Source: Phycisphaerales bacterium UBA5793 (GTDB taxonomy: Bacteria > Planctomycetota > Phycisphaerae > Phycisphaerales > UBA5793). From it: a stretch of DNA of 64,000 bases. The translations under genes were made by a program, and so were the position numbers. The stretch spans positions 67,335 through 131,334 of the forward strand of contig DIDT01000034.1 of the NCBI GenBank assembly GCA_002418285.1, given 5' to 3'. Positions 54,230 to 63,286 of this stretch are shown one piece after another. How positions within the stretch are numbered: the first letter of the stretch is position 1; every line of letters starts with the position of its first letter. The notes below the pieces were generated by a model. The model had not been told where the DNA came from. It saw only the letters and a program-made list of their open reading frames with translations, and ran no database searches.

Positions 54230-56671
54230 ATGCAAATCGACTATCGCACTGAGGCGTTCGCCACACTCAGGCAAGACAAGATGAGCCTCGAATGCGAGTG
54301 TTGGACGGAAGCGGACACACGATCAAAACTGATCGATCACCTTTTTCTGGGCTGTCTGGGCTGGAAGGAGCCAGATGTGCGCCGGGAAGTCGCGGACGCG
54401 GGCAATCGGCTCGACTACGAGTTTTCTCTGGTGCTTCCCACGATGGTCGTGGAGGCAAAAAAAGCGGCCACGGACTTCCCTATGCTGTCCCTTAAGCCGG
54501 CATCAAAGATCCAGCTTCGAAAGCTCATGAGTGCAAATCCAACGCTCGGACCATATCTTAAGCAGGTGGCCGGGTATTGCCACCTACGCTCGATGCCGTT
54601 CGCGGTCTTGACAAATGGCATCTCTATCATCGCTTTCCTCGGCAAGCGCGACGATCGCATTCCATTATGGAATGGCGACGCCATCGTGATCCCCAGCATC
54701 TTCGCAGAGGAACTCGACTTTCAGACACTACACGAGTTGCTCTCACGGGAGGCGGTTTCCGATGGGCGACTGAATCGCGAGCTCTGTGCAGCACGGCCCG
54801 ACACTTCAGCGCGATCGATTCTGTCAGGATACGTGCATCCAGACGCCACAGTGGACAAGAACCCTCTATCAACCGCGCTGGAGCCGATTCTCTCCGCGCT
54901 CTTTACTGACCTGTTGGACGAGGACTCACCCGAGATCTTGCAGCATTGCTATGTCAAGCCTGGTGAAGCACGGCTAAGGGATGAATACCTGGAATATCCG
55001 CTTCTCGACAAGCCACCAGTGCAGGCGCTGGAGACGGTGGATGTTGACAGCAGAAACGCCTTCACGCGGTTTGGATCTGAAGTCAACCAGTACCTTTCCG
55101 CAGGTGCTTCGGCAAAGACTATTCTGGTAATCGGGGATGTTGGGGTTGGCAAGACGATGTTTCTGCGCCGATTCTTCTCACCAACATGTAATCCAGGAGG
55201 AATCCCTGAGCAAGCGTTGCACTTTTTCATCGATTTTCGTGCCGCGGAAACAAACGCCGCCGAGGTATCCGCTTTCGTTTGGGATCGCTTGTTCGAGCAG
55301 CTCATGGCGCTCGACGAGAATGGTACAGTCGATCTTTCCTCTCCCGAAGCGCTACAGCAGGTTTTTCGACAAGACGTGCGGCGGTTTGAACGTCGAGCGC
55401 GCCTGCTTGGGAGAGACGAAGGCGAGTACAACAAGCAGCTATTTGCGCAACTGCAGCAACTAGTACAAGACCGCTGTCGGTATGTTCAGCAGTGCTTCCT
55501 GTATCTCCGGACGATGACGAAGCACGGCGTGTGCATTGTCCTCGACAACGCAGATCATCACGGTGAGGAGTTGCAACGGGTAGTGTATTTGACGGCGAAG
55601 CGTCTGCAAGTCGATTTGCACTGCCTGGTTCTGGTATCACTCCAAGAATCGTGGTTTTGGCATTTTAAAGACCGACAAGGACCGCTCGCAGCATACCAGG
55701 ATACGGTATTCCACATTCCGGCCCCGCGCATGAAAGATGTGCTGCATCGGCGGCTGGAGTATGCGATAGAGCGGCTGCCCGAAGTTCTTCCTCGACAACT
55801 CCAGATTGACTTTGGCAACAACATAGTGCTTGAGCCAAAGCAACTCTCCTACTTCTTGGAGAGCTGCAAGGCGGCTTTTTTCACCACCGATGACACCGCG
55901 ATCTGCTATGAGTGCCTCGCGAACGGTAACGTTCGCCGCGGACTGGATCTGTTTTGCCGGTTCGTTCGGTCGGGGCACACGACGGTTAGCTCCTATTTGT
56001 CTACGGTGGTGCTGACCCAAACCCCCGCCATAAAGCGGGCGGAACTTATTACATCCATCGCGAGAGGCGAGTTCTTGTACTACTCCGGAACGCGCTCGCC
56101 AATTCCTAATGTGTTTACACAGTGCCGGCCAATCGTGCCCGGACGGTATCCTCGATTCGCGACCGTGTTCGTTCTCCAACTGCTCGCCTCGCGCGTTAGG
56201 GACATCGTCACTGCAGTTGGCCGAGGTTTTGTTGATCGCCCAACAATCGCGCACCTGACCGAGCGACTGGGAATCAGCGCGGAGGCACACGCGGCTATCT
56301 TGGATGCGATGATCGCTTCTGGTCTAGCCGTTCCCAATACCACGTCTCCGCTGCGTCCAACTGAGTCCCAGTTTCTCCGGATATCCGCAATGGGCTTGTA
56401 CCTGTTGCGCAACCTGCTCACGGACAAAGCCTATCTAGAGGGAGTCATGCTGGATACGCCGATTGTTGACGACGCGACTCGAAACTTGATCTCGAGGCAT
56501 TACGAGGAAGGCGCAGAACCTATCTCGCCGAAGGAGCGGGATCAGGACATCCTCGCGTTTGTCTCCGAACTCGACCGGTTGGAGAAAGCAGAATCTGAGC
56601 GCATCAGGGAGGAAGTGTTTATTCAAGAAGCGCCCACCATCGCGAATCGATTTGATTCTGCTTCGGGTTGA
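54230..56671 (+). CDS. Restriction-like STAND ATPase (HsdR_N-type nuclease plus P-loop)
   Basis: 813 residues. N-terminal ~45-85: SKLIDHLFLGCLGWKEPDVR then NRLDYEFSLVLPTMVVEAKK, the HsdR_N-type PD-(D/E)XK core (D, E-x-K). Middle from ~300: IGDVGVGKTMFLRRFF (Walker A) and GVCIVLDNADHHGEEL (Walker B, ~435), a STAND/AAA-type NTPase with sensor helices. C-terminus: winged-helix-like (HLTERLGISAEAHAAILDAM) and helical bundle. The order nuclease-switch-sensor is that of single-protein defence effectors such as Avs-type proteins. It has no repeats like TPR or WD. Single gene, downstream of the ASCH remnant. Confidence 0.75.
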   Translation: MQIDYRTEAFATLRQDKMSLECECWTEADTRSKLIDHLFLGCLGWKEPDVRREVADAGNRLDYEFSLVLPTMVVEAKKAATDFPMLSLKPASKIQLRKLMSANPTLGPYLKQVAGYCHLRSMPFAVLTNGISIIAFLGKRDDRIPLWNGDAIVIPSIFAEELDFQTLHELLSREAVSDGRLNRELCAARPDTSARSILSGYVHPDATVDKNPLSTALEPILSALFTDLLDEDSPEILQHCYVKPGEARLRDEYLEYPLLDKPPVQALETVDVDSRNAFTRFGSEVNQYLSAGASAKTILVIGDVGVGKTMFLRRFFSPTCNPGGIPEQALHFFIDFRAAETNAAEVSAFVWDRLFEQLMALDENGTVDLSSPEALQQVFRQDVRRFERRARLLGRDEGEYNKQLFAQLQQLVQDRCRYVQQCFLYLRTMTKHGVCIVLDNADHHGEELQRVVYLTAKRLQVDLHCLVLVSLQESWFWHFKDRQGPLAAYQDTVFHIPAPRMKDVLHRRLEYAIERLPEVLPRQLQIDFGNNIVLEPKQLSYFLESCKAAFFTTDDTAICYECLANGNVRRGLDLFCRFVRSGHTTVSSYLSTVVLTQTPAIKRAELITSIARGEFLYYSGTRSPIPNVFTQCRPIVPGRYPRFATVFVLQLLASRVRDIVTAVGRGFVDRPTIAHLTERLGISAEAHAAILDAMIASGLAVPNTTSPLRPTESQFLRISAMGLYLLRNLLTDKAYLEGVMLDTPIVDDATRNLISRHYEEGAEPISPKERDQDILAFVSELDRLEKAESERIREEVFIQEAPTIANRFDSASG

Positions 56672-56826
56672 GCTGGTTCGCCCAGAAGACGGCGGCTGGA
56701 GTGGTGGCCACGCAGTCGGCGACTCAGGACGGAGCTAGGCGAGCCTTGGACGGGCTACGTGAACCACAACGTCGATCTGAACGGAGTCGTTGAAGTACGA
56801 GAAGGCCGTATTTGTCATTTGACACT

Positions 56827-57006
56827 CCAAATCTGCGCCGAAGCCGCTGACTCATCGAAACACGTCCTTATTCGTCACGGGAGCCCCTAACTGGTCCCCG
56901 GAGCCGCTAACTCTGCGAGTTACGCTCTAACTCGTCGAGTAAGCCTCTAACTCTGCGAATTAGCGTCTAACTGTGCGAATAAGGATCTTATTCGCACGGG
57001 GAGGAG
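56827..57006. repeat. Tandem array of 20-bp palindromic units
   Basis: Nine units start every 20 bp at 56827, 56847, 56867, 56887, 56907, 56927, 56947, 56967 and 56987. The best are CTAACTCTGCGAGTTACGCT (56907), CTAACTCGTCGAGTAAGCCT (56927), CTAACTCTGCGAATTAGCGT (56947) and CTAACTGTGCGAATAAGGAT (56967). Many units hold a small inverted repeat (TAACTC-tgc-GAGTTA). The outer units are more degenerate. The array lies about 300 bp from the 3' end of the recombinase gene and 155 bp after the STAND gene. Possible uses: recombinase arm sites, protein-binding iterons or transcription termination. Confidence 0.8.
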
Positions 57007-57300
57007 CGGTTTTGGGCGCTGTGTGAACGTTTTTTGCTCAATCACCCGATCGGGCTGGATACATCCAACTCATGCGCCGACACATGGGTTGGGCCACGAG
57101 GTCCGACAAGAAGCGCGACACACGAGTCCAGGACAGGCTCTTGACGCGATCAGTGGGTACGACCCGGCCGAACGACGATGAGCGATTCAGTTCGCAGACC
57201 ATCAGTCAGGCCTTAGCAGATCCCGCAGACGATCACGCCATTGCAGAATGCCAACGACCACGAGCACCGTGCACGAGCCGATCTGAGAACGCAGACTCGA

Positions 57301-58485
57301 TCACTCGCCTTCCCCATTGAGCAGTTTGCGCAGGCGCTCAAGCGCCATCGGATCGCGTCGAAGCAATCCGAGCAACTCAGCCGGCGCCTGACTGCCAGTC
57401 TGTTGAATTGGGAGTGGGCCGAGTGATTGGTCATCTCGCAACTCCGAGAGGATTCGTTCGGAGACGCCGCGTGAGAGCACTCCCGCCTGATCCACGTACC
57501 GACGTACCGCCCGACTGCCCATGACCCACCCGTATCTCGCGCACATCTGGTACTCGGTTAGGCGACTGGCGTACCACGTCGCTGAGGCGTGACGGAACCG
57601 ATGAAAGTACAACCTCTCACGCAGTTCTCGCTTGCCCATCTCAGATAGCATGTTGCGGCATGTGTTGTACTGCCAGGTGAAGAGCGTGGAGCTGGGATCG
57701 GCGGCTCGAATCGCACCATCGGGGCCGAAGACGCCCCCCCGGGGATGGCGCTCGATCCAAAAGAGCAATTGCTCCGTAGCGATCGGAAGAGAGATCGTCC
57801 TCGCCTTCGTCTTGCTCACCCGGATCCGCGCATAGAGCACCCGCTCTCCCATAGCCTCCGTTCTCAGTGTGAGATCGCCAAGTCGCACGTTCATGGCTTC
57901 AGTCGCGCGCGGACCCGCATCAAACAGGAACAAGACCAATGCCGATCCTTGAGGAGGATGCGGAGCCGTTGCCGCCATTCTCCTGGCGTCCTCAATGGTG
58001 AACGTCTTCAGTTCGGGTGCATAGTCGCGTGTATCGAACCAACCCGTGAGTTCGTCCACTTTGTGCGGCTCGTCCATCAGGAGCCACCTGTAGAACTTGC
58101 GCAGGATCTTCTTGAAGTCCAGGACCGTTGATGGGCTGTACTTCATCGACTGCCCAACCTGAACCAACTTGGTCACCGTGCCATCCTCGAGTCCAAGGAT
58201 GAACCGCTCCATCTGGTCAGGGCTCACTTGCTCCAGCGGTGCTCGAGTCTCATACGCAAAGCGGCGCAGGGTAACCAGCAGCTTGCGACATCGGTTGGCC
58301 GAGAGCCGTCTACGTGGTCCCCTCTTGATCGTGTGGCCAATGCGCGCCGCCCGGATGAACCGTGCAATGGTCTCCCGGTTGGTCGGCAGAATCCGCTCTT
58401 CGGTCTTGAGTTGCTCAAGCTCGCGCTGTAGCTTCCTGTTGTGGTCGTACAAGTCAATGCGTTCGAATCCCTGATCGTTCTCCAT
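57301..58485 (-). CDS. Tyrosine recombinase/integrase
   Basis: 394 residues, AGGAGGCACAAC before ATG. Core-binding domain ~60-150 (RFIRAARIGHTIKRGPRRRL; ILRKFYRWLL). Catalytic domain: first Arg in DAGPRATEAMNVRLGDLTL, VSKTKARTISLPIATEQLLF, HRFRHASATWYASRL (H-x-x-R), and Tyr in RRYVDQAGVLSR; a lysine in the beta-hairpin is present. All key residues are intact, so it may be active. It resembles archaeal-type and planctomycete integrases. Stop is ~295 bp from the 20-bp repeat array. Confidence 0.88.
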   Translation of the reverse strand: MENDQGFERIDLYDHNRKLQRELEQLKTEERILPTNRETIARFIRAARIGHTIKRGPRRRLSANRCRKLLVTLRRFAYETRAPLEQVSPDQMERFILGLEDGTVTKLVQVGQSMKYSPSTVLDFKKILRKFYRWLLMDEPHKVDELTGWFDTRDYAPELKTFTIEDARRMAATAPHPPQGSALVLFLFDAGPRATEAMNVRLGDLTLRTEAMGERVLYARIRVSKTKARTISLPIATEQLLFWIERHPRGGVFGPDGAIRAADPSSTLFTWQYNTCRNMLSEMGKRELRERLYFHRFRHASATWYASRLTEYQMCARYGWVMGSRAVRRYVDQAGVLSRGVSERILSELRDDQSLGPLPIQQTGSQAPAELLGLLRRDPMALERLRKLLNGEGE

Positions 58486-59442
58486 GTTGTGCCTCCTGAG
58501 TCGTGAATCGCCATCAATGTTGTGGCGTGTTGGTCTTCACTGACCGGTGACAGGTTCTCCGGGATTCGCCTGGATTCGAGTCAATGCCCGTGCCGGGAAT
58601 CGTCACTCTTCAGTGGTTGCCCGGCGAATCCGTTTCACCATGCGGTGCCCGAAGTTGCCAGCGGGAAGTGAAGCCCGAACTGCAAGCGGCATTCCGTTCT
58701 TTATATATTTTGCGCCAGCCGACCAGTGTTCTCGTGAGAAGGCAGCCAGAGTGCCGACAGGCCATTCATGCCGTTCCTTTCAACCGCTGTACGCACACCA
58801 GGACTTCCGCAAGGCACACGCTTGTGGGTTTCGAGTTGCAGCAGTCGCTCCAGACCTTCTTCAATGAGTCAATAGGTGTCCATCTTCACTACCTCGATCG
58901 TGAGATCGAGTGCGCGGTCGAATTCCAAGAGATGCGCCTGCATGGCGGCCATCACACGACACCGCTCCGAATTGAATTGCCCGCTGCTTTGCTGGCTGCG
59001 GACGCTCTCTGTCGCCACGCGACGAAGCGCGCGACGGCACAGGTCCAGAACAATACGATCACGGCGCTTGATCTCCCTCAGGTGCTCGCCCAGTGTCGGC
59101 TTGGCGCCACGCTGGCACCAAACATCGAGTGCCTGCTACAGAAGTTGGAGGACGCTCTCCTCTGCCAGACGAGGTGCGTCCAGTTGTCTTTGACGAATGA
59201 CTCGGTTCCCTGACCGACCGTAATCACGATGCAGATCCTGTAGCTGGGTTGGTGACCACCGTATTGTGCGTCTTGACCGTAAAGCCGTAATCCTTTTGTC
59301 GGTCGTGGCGACATGACACCAGTTTCGGAATGGCAGTCTGCCTGTCCAGTGCGCCTGGTACTCCATGCACCCGGTGAGAAGCAGCGAGATCACGGGGGTA
59401 GCAACGGCCATCGGAAGCCGGGTGTGTCCCAATGTGCGGGGG
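58486..59442. other. About 950 bp of probable gene debris
   Basis: On the minus strand one frame reads MAVATPVISLLLTGCMEYQA (59411, lipoprotein-like), meets a TAG at 59136-59138, and continues ALDVWCQRGAKPTLGEHLRE, then MAAMQAHLLEFDRALDLTIE to a TGA at 58869-58871. The helical second part looks coding, the middle does not. It is probably a decayed gene; no family is recognised. Confidence 0.3.
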
Positions 59443-60030
59443 CTATCCAAACAGTGAACGAAATAGCCATCCAAATAGAGAATCAGATGTCACAAGTCCC
59501 AACGTCATTGTCGCGATCACAATTCCGAAGATCACGAGGATTCGATCTGTGCGCTTCTGGCGACGATCCGATCGCTGTCGATCCGCATCAAGTACCGCCT
59601 CATAGGCGCGACGGTTTTCCTCTTGTGCCTCCTCCCATCGTCGTCGATCCGATTCAACCGTGTCCTCCCTCTCCTGCGCATAATGCTCTTTGGGAGTGGA
59701 CCCGGGAGCATGCTGCCTCCAATGTGGGCATTGTCGGTCCTTGCGAATGATCTCCAGAGTGATCGAGCGGAGCCGTTCTTTTGAAAGCTTGTCGTGATAC
59801 AACATTGAGGCCAGTTCTGTGTATTCGTCGCCAACAAAAACTGGCACCTGACGATAGCAGCAAGGACGAACGCCCGTGTCCGGCCCGCGATCCGTCTTCG
59901 TCAGGATGAACAACTCACCTGTTTCTCGCCGTTCGAGTCCGACCTCCTCGATCGGATTGCCCTTCTGATGCGATTCGCCTCTTATGGCAAGGTAACCACA
60001 ATTCACACATCTGCCATCGAGAGGGTTCAT
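59443..60030 (-). CDS. Zinc-ribbon, C-terminal membrane-anchored protein, 195 aa
   Basis: N-terminus RCVNCGYLAIRG and later VRPCCYRQVPVF give CxxC and CC cysteines for a metal site. A charged coiled-coil-like segment (ESDRRRWEEAQEENRRAYEA) leads to one or two C-terminal hydrophobic segments (ILVIFGIVIATMTLGLVTSD). So it is tail-anchored with a cytoplasmic ribbon. It starts 2 bp after the phosphoribosyltransferase stop, forming the third gene of the ShosTA-like operon. A membrane-linked effector or sensor part is possible. Confidence 0.65.
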   Translation of the reverse strand: MNPLDGRCVNCGYLAIRGESHQKGNPIEEVGLERRETGELFILTKTDRGPDTGVRPCCYRQVPVFVGDEYTELASMLYHDKLSKERLRSITLEIIRKDRQCPHWRQHAPGSTPKEHYAQEREDTVESDRRRWEEAQEENRRAYEAVLDADRQRSDRRQKRTDRILVIFGIVIATMTLGLVTSDSLFGWLFRSLFG

Positions 60031-60032
60031 GG

Positions 60033-60689
60033 TTATGGCAATCGACTTGAGTCCCCGAACGGGTCGAGCGTTACTCTGCCTATTGCGGGGTCAACGAGAC
60101 TTACAAATGGTCCGACATATCCCATCGTTCGCATGAGTCCAAAGCACACCAGATTCGCATTCGGAAAGGCTTCGGCCATCCGGCTCCCCGCGCCGATAAA
60201 GGTTGCTCCCCTCGTGATGATGTCGTCAACGAGAACGATGTTCTTGGGGCCGATGATTCCTTCTTGATTCACGCGCATGCTGTTGTAGTGGTCGAGTGCC
60301 TTTGGTCGGTCCGGTCCCTTTGAGAATGCAGATTTAGCCACAGGAGAAGTTCGCTCGAGACAATCACACATTGTTTCGCATACACCAATTTCGATCATCG
60401 CATCGCAAATGCGATATGGGACCCACAATGTCCCCGGCCGGTGAAGGCCACTTCCTGGCACGGGAACAACCATCGCATCCGCCGACAACAAGTCTCGGAG
60501 GCCGAACTCATCGATTGCGTTAGCCATGTAGTTGATGAGATACTTGGCCGTTGTTGATCTACGCCCATCATCGAGGCGGGCCCGATCGCTCTTTATCGCA
60601 TACATCCAATCCTTGGCAACCTTCTCATCGTCGGTATGCGCTCGTGGGTTGTATGTCAATAATGATCCAAAGGGCAATTCAGAGAGCAT
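60033..60689 (-). CDS. Phosphoribosyltransferase-domain protein, ShosT-like
   Basis: The start MLSELPFGSLLTYNPRAHTD overlaps the DprA-like gene by 11 bp; 218 residues. The PRPP-binding loop KNIVLVDDIITRGATFIGAG is textbook type I phosphoribosyltransferase, and MVVPVPGSGLHRPG earlier fits the pyrophosphate loop. In the ShosTA toxin-antitoxin/defence system a phosphoribosyltransferase toxin (ShosT) is paired with a DprA-like antitoxin (ShosA). This pair matches that plan. Nucleotide metabolism of the infected cell is the likely target. Confidence 0.78.
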   Translation of the reverse strand: MLSELPFGSLLTYNPRAHTDDEKVAKDWMYAIKSDRARLDDGRRSTTAKYLINYMANAIDEFGLRDLLSADAMVVPVPGSGLHRPGTLWVPYRICDAMIEIGVCETMCDCLERTSPVAKSAFSKGPDRPKALDHYNSMRVNQEGIIGPKNIVLVDDIITRGATFIGAGSRMAEAFPNANLVCFGLMRTMGYVGPFVSLVDPAIGRVTLDPFGDSSRLP

Positions 60690-61359
60690 GACGATATGCT
60701 TCTTCTCGACCTGGTGCCGGGAGGGACTCGAGTACAATGTCTACATCGTCATAGAGGACCTGAGCTCCATAATCGATCATCTCCATGGGCCATCGCAATG
60801 ATTCATCTTCCACAATCTCCTCAGTGATGAAGAGCTGCCGGCCAAGTCTTAGTGCTTCCCAGCCTTGCGAAACCGAACCGCTTGTTGCCCCAGCCTGCAC
60901 GATAACGGACGCTTGGCAAATCAAAGCCATCGTCCGGTTGCGCATAGGGAAATTCTTCGGCTGAACTGAAATGCCAGGCGCAAACTGAGATATTGCCAAG
61001 TGCTCGCGCATGATCATGTCCTGCAATCTGGCATTTGATCGAGGCGTAACAACATTTAGGGGCGTCCCAAGCACCGCAATAGTGGTCCCGCCATCTGCAA
61101 TCGCTGTCGTGTGCGCTGCAGTATCGATGCCGCGGGCTAAACCGCTAACGATAACAACCTGATTGGACACGAACTTTCGGACAAGGTCTCTCGTTCGCTC
61201 AAGAGCCTCGTCAGACGCGTCCCGTGAGCCGATCACTGCGACCCGTGGGGATTGGCGAAGTAGTTCGATCCGACCAGATGCGTAGATTTCTTTGGGTAGA
61301 TACTTGATCTCAAGGTCATTCAGTGGGCCGAAGATCTCTTCCGGAGACGTTGTCATCAT
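60679..61359 (-). CDS. DprA/Smf-like protein, ShosA-like
   Basis: 226 residues. The Rossmann-type DprA core is clear: RVAVIGSRDASDEALERTRD, VIVSGLARGIDTAAHTTAIA, TTIAVLGTPLNVVTPRSNAR, FPMRNRTMALICQASVIVQA and SGSVSQGWEALRLGRQLFI. Compared with competence DprA it lacks the N-terminal SAM and C-terminal winged-helix domains. Together with the downstream phosphoribosyltransferase it forms a ShosTA-like unit, in which this protein should be the antitoxin. First gene of the operon. Confidence 0.82.
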   Translation of the reverse strand: MMTTSPEEIFGPLNDLEIKYLPKEIYASGRIELLRQSPRVAVIGSRDASDEALERTRDLVRKFVSNQVVIVSGLARGIDTAAHTTAIADGGTTIAVLGTPLNVVTPRSNARLQDMIMREHLAISQFAPGISVQPKNFPMRNRTMALICQASVIVQAGATSGSVSQGWEALRLGRQLFITEEIVEDESLRWPMEMIDYGAQVLYDDVDIVLESLPAPGREEAYRHAL

Positions 61360-61509
61360 CAGGCCATCCTAGACCGATGTACGGTATTTGTCAAGGTTCC
61401 GGCCAAAGTGTCTTGCGGGATCATACGCTCAAGACACGGCCCGGGAGCAGGCGCTCCAATCGCCAACGCGGGCGGCATCTTGATTGATCGATGCACCCCC
61501 AGTCCCTGC

Positions 61510-61940
61510 TCACGCCAGAGGAGTTCCACCCGTTTGTGATTCGCACTCCAGCTCGATGATCCGTTGACTCAGCGGTTCCTCATCGTAGCGAACCTGGAGA
61601 GGATACGGCTGCGACATCCGTGACTGACGCACCACCATGCACGCCCGCCGTTCGGAGACCTGCAGGCGCTCCATCACGTGAATCACCAATGCTTGCTTCC
61701 GCTGCGGGCTCAGAAGCTGAACTGCGTGGCGCAAGAGCGTGGGTTGGCGGCCTCACGAAGAATCGCTCTTTCCAGTTCCACATCGGCCAGCAGACGCTTC
61801 AAGCGAGCATTCTCCCGCTCGAGCTCTTTCAGACGTCTCGCCTGGTCGGTCTTCAGCCCGCCGTATTCCTTGCGCCATCGGTAGTACGTATGATCGGTGA
61901 CGGCGATCTGCTTGCACAGCCGCCGAGGTCCAGCCCGAGT
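61510..61940 (-). pseudogene. IS3-family transposase remnant (orfA end, orfB start)
   Basis: QIAVTDHTYYRWRKEYGGLK and RAIL-REAA are the second half of an OrfA; the N-terminal part is missing. A second frame gives the OrfB start (LQVSERRACMVVRQSRMSQP and LSQRIIELECE) before ending at 61510. No DDE domain remains. Confidence 0.7.
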
Positions 61941-62109
61941 CGGGGTGGGTGGAGTGCGTGAACACCAGGGAAGTGTAGTGGGCCGGAGTGCGGGGAGGAT
62001 GGGCGGTGGTCGGACGATTGGCAGGCGGGAACGGCCGTGCGTGGCGGGGAGAAGCGAGGGGATGGGACGGTCGCGGCCGAAGAATCGTACCAGTCCCGTT
62101 TTCTTGCCA

Positions 62110-62450
62110 GTTATCACACAGATCTCTGCTCGACGCCGGCTACGACTCGGAACGCACGCACCGTCTGCTGCGTTACGACCTGGGTATCCGTTCGATCATC
62201 CCGCCCAAGATCGGAAGGCCGACGCGTCGCGCGCCCACCGGTCACTTCCGCGCGCGAATGATACGACACTTCCCCAAGAAGACGTACGGACAACGGTGGC
62301 AGGCGGAAACGGGCATGAGCATGATCAAGCGGCGACAGGGCGACTGCCTGCAAGCCGTCACCCGCCAAGCGCAGAACCAAGCCATGGCGCTCAAGGCGAT
62401 CACTCACAACATCATGATCCTCACGTGTCATCCGAGAGGTTTTCTACAGA
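62110..62450 (+). pseudogene. IS5/IS4-type transposase C-terminal fragment
   Basis: LLDAGYDSERTHRLLRYDLG (second Asp) and TYGQRWQAETGMSMIKRRQG (catalytic Glu), followed by NQAMALKAITHNIMIL, are the last part of a DDE transposase. The first half is absent. Similar sequences CCAGTCCCGTTTTCTTGCC (about 62088) and CCTGTCCTGTTTTCCTGCC (about 62456) flank the fragment as an imperfect direct repeat. Confidence 0.7.
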
Positions 62451-62479
62451 GCATACCTGTCCTGTTTTCCTGCCCCGGG

Positions 62480-63178
62480 CTACTCGCATGCTCCGGATTC
62501 CGATGGCATATTATTGATAGCGATCGCCAATGTTTGATGCGCATCTTGAAGGTTGCGTATTGGCAATAGAGCGTTCAAGCCCAGCACGACTGTAGCAAAG
62601 AACCAAAAGACGTCGTGAGCTGCCCAGATCGCAAGACAGGTTGCAAAGATGATCGCGACACAGGACAGCGCCGGCTCGTAGCTCACCGACCTTTGCCGTT
62701 TGACAATCTCGAGAATCCGATCGCACGCAGCGGCTGTGTATAATGCGGTTACTGTCATGGACAGTAGTCCTACCACCGCGATCAATCGGGTCTGCAGCAG
62801 GATGCCTCCTGTGAATGCCGGAATTCCAGTCAGCCCACAGGCGAGCGGGATCATCCGCCCGCGAATGACCGGTACAGCCTGAAATACAAGGGCAATCGCG
62901 AATAAGATCTGCAAGATACATGCACTCCCAAGTGTCCACAATATAAACGAAAGATGCTCCATTTCCGACTGGAGTGGTAAGAACACTGATACAAATGCTA
63001 GCGTGAACATCAGAAGCGACCCAATATTCGCAATGAAACCTACACGTACTAGGTAAGTCCACTTTTGAAATGCGCGAGTTCGCCAAGTCTGTTCTAAGCC
63101 GCATTCAGAGCATTTACGAGGCGGGTTCGCCGGATACTCACAGACCGGGCATCGCAGATCTAGCCAATGCGATTTCAT
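62480..63178 (-). CDS. Zinc-ribbon six-helix membrane protein
   Basis: The start MKSHWLDLRCPVCEYPANPP at 63178 (20 codons shorter than the open frame) gives a CPVC...CSEC zinc ribbon, a frequent beginning of planctomycete membrane proteins. About six hydrophobic helices follow (IANIGSLLMFTLAFVSVFL; ILWTLGSACILQILFAIALV; CLAIWAAHDVFWFFATVVLG and others). Function unknown. The 3' end lies right after the transposase fragment, so the last residues could have been altered. Confidence 0.65.
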   Translation of the reverse strand: MKSHWLDLRCPVCEYPANPPRKCSECGLEQTWRTRAFQKWTYLVRVGFIANIGSLLMFTLAFVSVFLPLQSEMEHLSFILWTLGSACILQILFAIALVFQAVPVIRGRMIPLACGLTGIPAFTGGILLQTRLIAVVGLLSMTVTALYTAAACDRILEIVKRQRSVSYEPALSCVAIIFATCLAIWAAHDVFWFFATVVLGLNALLPIRNLQDAHQTLAIAINNMPSESGACE

Positions 63179-63286
63179 AGGACTTGTTAGCGTGCTAGCA
63201 ATCAAAGCGATAACGGGTTTTGAGTAACTCGCGAGCATTGCAGAACGCCTTCAATCAGATGGCAAGGCAAATTTATCAAACGAAGC

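Noticed and set aside
56827..57006. CRISPR-like array.
   Set aside because: Units are directly adjacent with a 20-bp period and no spacers, and there are no cas genes.
18861..59138. Three in-frame TAG codons inside otherwise continuous coding frames (18861, 44729, 59136), hinting at TAG recoding.
   Set aside because: All three lie in genes with other damage (a second TGA, an IS5 insertion, decayed flanks), while intact genes such as 544-909 use TAG as their stop. Ordinary pseudogenes explain them.
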